Below, piece by piece: positions 58,150 to 64,000 of a DNA stretch of 64,000 bases. Made by a program: the position numbers and the translations under genes. Where the stretch lies: the NCBI GenBank assembly GCA_002279935.1, contig NCCZ01000007.1, positions 1-64,000 on the forward strand. The letters are read 5' to 3'. Numbering within the stretch: the first letter of the stretch is position 1; every line of letters starts with the position of its first letter. Source of the DNA: Hyphomicrobium sp. 12-62-95. Its GTDB lineage: Bacteria; Pseudomonadota; Alphaproteobacteria; Rhizobiales; Hyphomicrobiaceae. Under the pieces are notes generated by a model. The model had not been told where the DNA came from and ran no database searches. It saw nothing but the letters and a program-made list of their open reading frames with translations.

Positions 58150-58428
58150 CTAATTTTCGATGGCTAGTTCTATCCTGACCGACTTCGGCGGGTACATTGC
58201 ATTTGGCTCGCCATTTTCCTCCTCCCTCTTTTCAACGTCCCAGAGCGAAATCGCCGCCGCTGCTAGCTCAATAAAATGAAGCCCGTTGCGATCGCAGTAA
58301 TGCCCAATGTTCGCTATCAAATCCCCCACTGCTTCCTTCTTTTCTTCCTTTGGGTCCAACCCTGTCATCCTAGAGAATTGACGCAAGACGCTGCCTGCCC
58401 ACTCTGCGCGATCATCGTTATCCACCAT
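58150..58428 (-). CDS. Small protein of unknown function in a low-GC island
   Basis: A 92-residue soluble protein, acidic overall. The middle (GDLIANIGHYCDRNGLHFIE) resembles short proteins common in mobile elements and prophages of alphaproteobacteria, which often contain a D-L-x-x-x-x-H-x-C-D-R segment. The ATG at 58428 has GGGGGA a few bases upstream; an ATG at 58440 lacks one. GC content is below the window average. It lies between the vsr remnant and the divergent HNH endonuclease gene. Confidence 0.6.
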   Translation of the reverse strand: MVDNDDRAEWAGSVLRQFSRMTGLDPKEEKKEAVGDLIANIGHYCDRNGLHFIELAAAAISLWDVEKREEENGEPNAMYPPKSVRIELAIEN

Positions 58429-58554
58429 GTCGTCCCCCATGTGCTATGCGCTGACAACGGCCGTTGCCTGACTGCAAGCTTGGGATAGAATGTTCCTGAC
58501 CATTTGCCGGCTGGGGATCGAGAGTTGCCGGCAGAAAAATTTTCGGGAGCACCT

Positions 58555-59457
58555 GTGAAGGCAGTCTTTCAGACCAAGATCAGCCCCGCTTACGACGATA
58601 TTCCCGAGAACTTCTATCACTTCCCTCGGACATATCTCCGTCAGGTGCGAGAGGCTGTGGGAGACTGGATAGTCTATTACGAGCCACGACGCGCTACGGC
58701 GGATGCACTTAGCCGAGGCGGACGGCAGGCTTATTTCGCAATGGCTCGGGTTGTTAGCCTACGCGAAGACATCGCCCGACCCGATCACTTTTATGCGGAC
58801 GTTACGGATTACCTAGATTTTGACAATGCCGTTCCATTTAAACAAGGGGACTTCTTCTACGAAGCTGCCATGAAAGGCGCTGATGGTCGGACGAACTCAG
58901 GTTCGGCGCAACGGGCTGTCCGCAACATGCCGGACGATGAGTTCGACAACATTGTGCGTGCAGGATTTGCAAAGGACTTGAGCAAGCCAGTCACGTGGGA
59001 TCGCGACCGCCCGTACGGCTTTGCTGAGGAACAGATGCCATTCGGTGCTGAACGCCCGCTGGTCGAAACAACAATCACTCGACCGTTTCGAGATGCTGCG
59101 TTCGCAAGACAGGTGCAGGCGACGTATGACCGTCGATGCGCCATGACAGGCCTTCGAATCATAAACGGCGGTGGGCGACCGGAGGCTCAAGCTGCTCACA
59201 TAAAGCCTGTGGCCGCTCACGGTCCCGATTCTATTCGAAACGGCCTTGCGCTCTCATCTACGTTCCACTGGATGTTTGATAGGGGCCTATTGTCGATCGA
59301 CGACGACTTCAAAATTCTGACGGTGAAAAATTCAGTCCCTCCCGAAGTCGGCCGTCTCCTCAACCCATCCGGGCTTCTGGCCGTCCCGGAGGATGAACGT
59401 TTTCAGCCCCACCGCGAATTTCTACGTTACCACCGCGACAACATCTTCAAGGGCTGA
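58555..59457 (+). CDS. HNH endonuclease domain protein
   Basis: About 300 residues. The N-terminal domain (MKAVFQTKISPAYDDIPENF) continues with FPRTYLRQVREAVGDWIVYYEP. The C-terminal HNH-type nuclease contains YDRRCAMTGL, AAHIKPVAAHGPDSIRNGL and LSSTFHWMFDRGLLSIDDDF, which fit the HNH_2-like pattern of putative restriction endonucleases. The start is a GTG at 58555 with GGGAG 6 bases upstream; a TTG at 58504 is less likely. Codon use is less GC-rich than in uvrB next door, suggesting transfer. No methyltransferase is present in the window. Confidence 0.85.
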   Translation: MKAVFQTKISPAYDDIPENFYHFPRTYLRQVREAVGDWIVYYEPRRATADALSRGGRQAYFAMARVVSLREDIARPDHFYADVTDYLDFDNAVPFKQGDFFYEAAMKGADGRTNSGSAQRAVRNMPDDEFDNIVRAGFAKDLSKPVTWDRDRPYGFAEEQMPFGAERPLVETTITRPFRDAAFARQVQATYDRRCAMTGLRIINGGGRPEAQAAHIKPVAAHGPDSIRNGLALSSTFHWMFDRGLLSIDDDFKILTVKNSVPPEVGRLLNPSGLLAVPEDERFQPHREFLRYHRDNIFKG

Positions 59458-59504
59458 ACGGGGTCTCAGTTGATCCCTAAGCCCTGATCCCCCATATTCC
59501 CGCC

Positions 59505-62390
59505 ATGCCCCGACCACCCAAATCAGACCTCCCGAAAGCCCGTCCCTCGCGGGGGCGTTCGGGCAAGCCTGCCGCGCCGCCGGTTGAAACGGCGGCGGGA
59601 ACGCCGGGCTTTGGCGAGTCGATGCAGTCGTCCTACATTCCCGGAACGTCGGCGCTGCCAGCTCTCCGCACCTCCGGCCCGCTCCCACCCCGCGCGGGCG
59701 ACGGCTCCATCTCGGACGCTTTGAACGCGCTCCTCGCCAAGCCCGCCGAGCGCAGCGACCGCGCCAAGGAAATCCTCGCCCGCCAGCCCATGCTGGCCTC
59801 GCACCCCATTGTCACCGGTGCCGCGCGCGAATTCATCCCCCACCGCCCCGCGCGGCCTGAGAAGAGCGAAGGCGGCATCCGCTTCGAGATCGTCTCCGAA
59901 TACGAACCCAAGGGCGACCAGCCCACCGCCATCGCTGAACTGGTCGAAGGCATCAACAAACTCGAGCACGACCAGGTGCTGCTCGGCGTCACCGGCTCGG
60001 GCAAGACGTTCACCATGGCGCAGGTCATCGCCGCCACCCAGCGCCCCGCGCTGATCCTCGCGCCGAACAAGACGCTCGCCGCCCAGCTCTACGGCGAATT
60101 CAAAAGCTTCTTCCCCAACAACGCGGTCGAGTATTTCGTCTCGTACTACGATTATTACCAGCCCGAAGCCTACGTCCCGCGCACCGACACCTACATCGAG
60201 AAGGAATCCTCGATCAACGAACAGATCGACCGCATGCGCCACGCCGCGACGCGCTCGCTGCTCGAACGCGACGACGTGATCATCGTCGCCTCCGTCTCCT
60301 GCATCTACGGTATCGGCTCGGTCGAAACCTACACCGCCATGACGTTTGCCGTAAAAGTCGGCGACCGCCTCTCGCGCGACCAACTCCTCGCCGACCTCGT
60401 CGCCCTCCACTATCGCCGCAACGACGCCGCCTTCACCCGCGGCACCTTCCGCGCCCGCGGCGACACCGTCGAAGTCTTCCCCGCGCACTACGAAGACCGC
60501 GCGTGGCGCATCTCGCTGTTCGGCGACGAAGTGGAATCCATCGTCGAATTCGATCCCCTCACCGGCCAGAAGACCGATGAACTGGCCCTCGTGAAGGTCT
60601 ATTCGAATTCGCACTACGTCACGCCCAAGCCGACGCTTCAGCAGGCCATCAAGAACATCAAATCCGAACTGAAGCAGCGCCTCGACGAACTCTACGCCGT
60701 CGGCAAACTCCTCGAAGCCCAGCGCCTCGATCAGCGCACCACCTTCGACATGGAGATGATGGAGGCCACGGGCTCCTGCGCCGGCATCGAAAATTATTCG
60801 CGCTACCTCACCGGCCGCGCCCCCGGCGAGCCGCCGCCCACGCTGTTCGAATACCTGCCCGATAACGCCCTCGTCTTCGCCGACGAAAGCCACGTCACCA
60901 TTCCACAGATCGGCGGCATGTTCCGCGGCGACTACCGCCGCAAGGCGACGCTGGCCGAATACGGCTTCCGCCTCCCCTCCTGCATGGACAACCGCCCGCT
61001 CCGCTTCGAGGAGTGGAACGCCATGCGCCCGCAATCGATCTACGTTTCCGCCACGCCGCAGGACTGGGAGCTGGAACAAACCGGCGGCACCTTCTCCGAG
61101 CAGGTCATCCGCCCCACGGGTCTCATCGATCCCGAGGTCGAAATTCGCCCTGCCAAGAACCAGGTCGACGATCTCCTCGCCGAAGTCCGCGAGGTCACCA
61201 AGAAGGGCCACCGTGTCCTCGTCACCGTGCTCACCAAACGCATGGCTGAAGACCTCACCGAATATATGCACGAGACCGGCATCCGCGTCCGCTACATGCA
61301 TTCCGACATCGAAACGCTGGAGCGCATCGAAATCATCCGCGACCTCCGCCTCGGCGCCTTCGACGTCCTCATCGGCATCAACCTGCTGCGCGAAGGTCTC
61401 GACATTCCCGAATGCGGCATGGTCGCCATCCTCGACGCCGATAAGGAAGGCTTCCTGCGCTCCGAGACCTCTCTCATCCAGACCATCGGCCGCGCCGCCC
61501 GCAACGTCGACGGCCGCGTCATCCTTTACGCCGATAAAATGACCGGCTCCATGGATCGCGCCATCGCCGAAACCAACCGCCGCCGGGAAAAGCAGCGCGC
61601 CTATAACCTCGAACACGGCATCACGCCGGAAAGCATCAAGCGCAACATCCACGACGTGATGTCGAGCGTCTACGAGCAGGACCACGTCACCGTCGACGCC
61701 GGCCTCGCCGATCAGCCCCTCGTCGGCCACAACCTCGCAAAGACCATCGAGGACATGGAACGGCGCATGCGCGAAGCCGCAGCCGATCTCGAATTCGAAA
61801 CGGCCGCGCGCCTACGCGACGAGGTCAAACGCCTGCGCGAAACCGAACTGGCCATCGCCGACGATCCCTTGACGCGCCAGTCCACCATCGACGACCGCAC
61901 CGGCGGCTACCAAGGCGAAAAGAAATACGGCGCCGCCGCCAACGAACCCCCACGCCCACGCGTCAGCAAGCCCTCCCTCGATAATATGGGTCCGGGAACG
62001 GATCGCCCCGTCCCCCGCCGCGAAGCGGCCAGCGGCCAAGCGGCCGCCGCGGCAAGCCGCGCCCCCGCGGAGCCGTCCGGCGGCGCCAGCCGCCGATCAG
62101 ACGGCGTGAGCGATCAAAGTGGTAACATGGGCCCCGGCACAGATCGCCCCGTCCCGGCGCGCAAACCAGAGGTCGATCCTCGATCAAAAGCCGGCGCATT
62201 CGGCGAACGCATCGCAGGCCCCCACAAACCCACCCTCGACGAAATGGGCCCGCACGCATCCCTGCCTGTGAAGTCCGGACCGGTTCCGCAGAAGCCGCCG
62301 CTCCCCACCCGCACCATCGAAATCGAAGACGCGACCGAAACCAAATCCCGCCGCGGCCGCCAAAAGAAAACCGGCCGCCCGGGGCGGTAG
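59505..62390 (+). CDS. uvrB: UvrABC system protein B with long terminal extensions
   Basis: A 961-residue UvrB, against roughly 670 in E. coli. Residues 1 to about 125 are a disordered Pro/Ala-rich extension. The helicase core begins [20 protein letters not shown], with Walker [10 protein letters not shown] (about residues 161-169), the DNA-clamping beta-hairpin [12 protein letters not shown] and the DEAD-like VFADESHVT. The UVR motif ([20 protein letters not shown], key EDMERRM) lies near 745-785. The final 170 residues are disordered and contain two copies of [11 protein letters not shown] (about residues 826 and 874) and a related [11 protein letters not shown] (about 912). It works with UvrA and UvrC in nucleotide excision repair. 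Confidence 0.97.
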   Translation: MPRPPKSDLPKARPSRGRSGKPAAPPVETAAGTPGFGESMQSSYIPGTSALPALRTSGPLPPRAGDGSISDALNALLAKPAERSDRAKEILARQPMLASHPIVTGAAREFIPHRPARPEKSEGGIRFEIVSEYEPKGDQPTAIAELVEGINKLEHDQVLLGVTGSGKTFTMAQVIAATQRPALILAPNKTLAAQLYGEFKSFFPNNAVEYFVSYYDYYQPEAYVPRTDTYIEKESSINEQIDRMRHAATRSLLERDDVIIVASVSCIYGIGSVETYTAMTFAVKVGDRLSRDQLLADLVALHYRRNDAAFTRGTFRARGDTVEVFPAHYEDRAWRISLFGDEVESIVEFDPLTGQKTDELALVKVYSNSHYVTPKPTLQQAIKNIKSELKQRLDELYAVGKLLEAQRLDQRTTFDMEMMEATGSCAGIENYSRYLTGRAPGEPPPTLFEYLPDNALVFADESHVTIPQIGGMFRGDYRRKATLAEYGFRLPSCMDNRPLRFEEWNAMRPQSIYVSATPQDWELEQTGGTFSEQVIRPTGLIDPEVEIRPAKNQVDDLLAEVREVTKKGHRVLVTVLTKRMAEDLTEYMHETGIRVRYMHSDIETLERIEIIRDLRLGAFDVLIGINLLREGLDIPECGMVAILDADKEGFLRSETSLIQTIGRAARNVDGRVILYADKMTGSMDRAIAETNRRREKQRAYNLEHGITPESIKRNIHDVMSSVYEQDHVTVDAGLADQPLVGHNLAKTIEDMERRMREAAADLEFETAARLRDEVKRLRETELAIADDPLTRQSTIDDRTGGYQGEKKYGAAANEPPRPRVSKPSLDNMGPGTDRPVPRREAASGQAAAAASRAPAEPSGGASRRSDGVSDQSGNMGPGTDRPVPARKPEVDPRSKAGAFGERIAGPHKPTLDEMGPHASLPVKSGPVPQKPPLPTRTIEIEDATETKSRRGRQKKTGRPGR

Positions 62391-62392
62391 GC

Positions 62393-63355
62393 TCAACCGT
62401 GCGCCGCCCCAAACAGGTCGTCGCGATGGCCGAGCTTCAAAATCACCGTCGGGCGTTTGTCGTCATTGTCGGTGATCACATAGACCATCCCGTCCGCCGC
62501 GATGGCCAACCCCTCGATCTCCGCTTCCACCTTGCGCCCGTCATCCATAAACACGGGCACAAGATCGGCGGCGACCTGCTTGCGCAAAACTGGCAACGCA
62601 TCTCCCTGCGCACTGCCGGCGACACCCGCCAAATCCACCGTCGTGATCAACTTGATCGCCCGCTTTCCACCCTTGCGATCGCGCTCGATGAGGGCAAAGC
62701 GCTCTTTACCCAGATGCATGATGTCGCTCAATCCACAGAACTTGCCGTCGCGTGTCTGTTGGAGCGGATAACCGTAAAACCGCCACGCGCCCGTCGCGGG
62801 ATCGACAGCCGCAAGACGCGTGACGCCATCCGGATCGCTGGCAAGCCCAGCTTGAAAGCAGACGTAAAGCGTAACCTGCCCATCGGACTTGGCAACACAC
62901 GACACGCCCTCGAAACCCGAATCCCGCATGCCGTTGGCGATCTCTCCCGGCAGATCGAGCCTGCGCAGCACGCGCCCGCCGGCATCGACTTCGAAGAGAA
63001 AATTGGGCGGCGTGTTGCCGGCCTTGCCCTCCGAAGCCATCCAGAACCCACCGCCGGGCGCAACCGCCGATCCTTCAACATCCAAGACCGGCAACCCGGC
63101 CGTCTCCACGACCGTCTGATCCGCGACCCATGCCCGATCTCCCGACACCTCGATCGCGAGGATCCGCAGCGGCGGCGAGTCACCATCCGGCACCGCATAA
63201 AGCCGCGATGGATCGCTCGGATGTGCGGACAGCGACGACAGCGTTCCCCATGGGGTTCCGCTTCCCGCTTCGAGTTCCATCACCGCCGCGCCCGGTAATG
63301 AAGGCTGCGACACACCAAAAGCTTTTCGCAACGCTCCGACCAATGTTTCAAACAT
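62393..63355 (-). CDS. Phytase-like (esterase-like activity of phytase) domain protein
   Basis: About 320 residues forming a beta-propeller-like domain of the phytase-like family (Pfam Phytase-like). Recognisable strands are GTLSSLSAHPSDPSRLYAV (parts SLSAHP and RLYAVPD), LPVLDVEGSAVAPGGGFWMASEG and EIEGLAIAADGMVYVITDNDD near the end. Members are usually exported, but no clear signal peptide is seen here; the N-terminus MFETLVGALRKAFG is amphipathic. The substrate is unknown. The start at 63355 follows GAGGATTGG. It is convergent with uvrB with a 2-base gap. Confidence 0.8.
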   Translation of the reverse strand: MFETLVGALRKAFGVSQPSLPGAAVMELEAGSGTPWGTLSSLSAHPSDPSRLYAVPDGDSPPLRILAIEVSGDRAWVADQTVVETAGLPVLDVEGSAVAPGGGFWMASEGKAGNTPPNFLFEVDAGGRVLRRLDLPGEIANGMRDSGFEGVSCVAKSDGQVTLYVCFQAGLASDPDGVTRLAAVDPATGAWRFYGYPLQQTRDGKFCGLSDIMHLGKERFALIERDRKGGKRAIKLITTVDLAGVAGSAQGDALPVLRKQVAADLVPVFMDDGRKVEAEIEGLAIAADGMVYVITDNDDKRPTVILKLGHRDDLFGAAHG

Positions 63356-63445
63356 GACCAATCCTCGATCAAACCCGCCGGTCGCACCCCACCAGCCCAG
63401 CCAGCACCCTATACGCAATATAGGACGGCCCTATCGAAAACGCCC

Positions 63446-64000
63446 TCAGCTTGGACCGCCTACCAACACCACAACATTACCAACCTTGCGCCCCGTATCG
63501 ACGCGCGCGTGCGCATCCGCGATCCGCTCAAGCGGGAAGCAGCGATCTATCACCGGCCGGAACGCGCCCAACTCATAAATACGCTTCAGCTCAGCCAAAT
63601 CCTCACATCGTTCCGGCGCCGTCCCACCCGTGATTATCAATCCACTGAGACGAGACTGTACCGGCGCCTTCAGCAACGCACCCAATCCTCCCGCGATCAG
63701 AAGCAACCGGCCATGCGGCCTCAGAACCGGGCGGCATTGAGGAAACGAAAGGGAACCAACCGTATCGAGAATGACATCCCAGGCTTCCCCGCGTGCCGCG
63801 AAATTCTCCGCTCGGTAATCAATGACAGCATCCGCACCGAGCGATCGAACAAGATCGCCGTTCGCAGCCGAACATAGGCCCGTGACATGCGCCCCGAAAT
63901 GCCGGGCCAACTGCACGGCAGCGGAACCGACCGACCCGGAAGCGCCATTGATCAGCACCCTCTCGCCACCTTTCACCTTTGCGACATCGCGCAAGAAATA
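63446..64000 (-). CDS. Zinc-binding-type dehydrogenase (quinone oxidoreductase-like), partial
   Basis: The C-terminal 185 or so residues of a medium-chain dehydrogenase/reductase; the N-terminal part runs off the right edge of the window. The cofactor-binding loop GASGSVGSAAVQLARHFGA (key GASGSVGSAAVQ) is typical of quinone oxidoreductase or NADPH-dependent members. Also visible are DAVIDYRAENF and the C-terminal GRKVGNVVVLVG strand. It may lack catalytic zinc. The substrate is unknown. Only the partial sequence can be assessed. Confidence 0.85.
   Translation of the reverse strand, partial: YFLRDVAKVKGGERVLINGASGSVGSAAVQLARHFGAHVTGLCSAANGDLVRSLGADAVIDYRAENFAARGEAWDVILDTVGSLSFPQCRPVLRPHGRLLLIAGGLGALLKAPVQSRLSGLIITGGTAPERCEDLAELKRIYELGAFRPVIDRCFPLERIADAHARVDTGRKVGNVVVLVGGPS

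Noticed and set aside
59523..61730. A 735-codon open frame antisense to uvrB
   Set aside because: It mirrors the strong third-position GC bias of uvrB, has no family resemblance and no ribosome-binding site.

Overview
This window is a 64 kb stretch of high-GC chromosome from an alphaproteobacterium. It is most likely a member of the Hyphomicrobiales (Rhizobiales). The evidence is the clustering of serB, miaA, ilvB, ilvN and ilvC, the gph/rpiA/DUF2059/gor block, a DUF2865 protein, a type II DAHP synthase, an Atm1-type ABC exporter and two dispersed palindromic repeat families of the kind seen between genes in this order. Species cannot be named from the sequence. No rRNA or tRNA gene, CRISPR array, complete insertion sequence or prophage was found. 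Almost everything is housekeeping, and coding density is high.

Layout: 0.1-5.6 kb holds a DUF4279 protein, a PhzF isomerase, a NUDIX hydrolase overlapping a pentameric-channel-like protein, a secreted protein, and an outer-membrane barrel gene broken at a G8 tract. 5.7-12.5 kb is the branched-chain amino acid block (ilvC, ilvN, ilvB, with an exported-protein gene between ilvB and ilvN), then miaA and serB. 12.5-22.4 kb holds membrane and envelope genes (cation antiporter, Atm1 exporter, LysM protein, M48 protease), a LOG-family protein and a MeaB GTPase preceded by three palindromic repeats. 22.4-34.4 kb carries cimA, a GNAT gene with two tiny coupled membrane-protein genes, cysS, DUF2865, gltX, nadE, an amino acid permease and type II DAHP synthase. 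34.5-40 kb is a mostly minus-strand run (YceI, SDR, gor, DUF2059, rpiA) facing gph. 40-52 kb holds topA, an RlpA-like protein, a CinA-like protein, sfsA, exported MsrB and MsrA, a VOC-domain fusion and an EF-G-like GTPase. 52-57 kb holds a cytochrome c' and cytochrome b561 pair, a candidate FNR/FixK-controlled small RNA, an aminotransferase and three small membrane-protein genes. 57-64 kb has a small lower-GC island (vsr remnant, unknown gene, HNH endonuclease), uvrB, a phytase-like protein and a partial dehydrogenase.

How the genes work together: IlvB, IlvN and IlvC with CimA suggest isoleucine made from pyruvate through citramalate, alongside valine and leucine. DAHP synthase and an aspartate aminotransferase-like enzyme add to amino acid supply. 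Gor, exported MsrA and MsrB, cytochrome b561, cytochrome c' and YceI form a redox and envelope-repair theme. UvrB, TopA and the nuclease remnants concern DNA.

The most interesting unexplained signal is at 54.09-54.26 kb. A perfect FNR/FixK-type site (TTGAT-N4-ATCAA) sits 41.5 bp upstream of the point where a chain of three stem-loops begins, two with C-rich loops, in a gap with no credible protein gene. This looks like an oxygen-responsive regulatory RNA. Other leads are the frameshifted G8 tract, the hairpin repeats at the start of meaB, degenerate active-site positions in the RlpA-like protein, and several small genes below usual annotation cut-offs.
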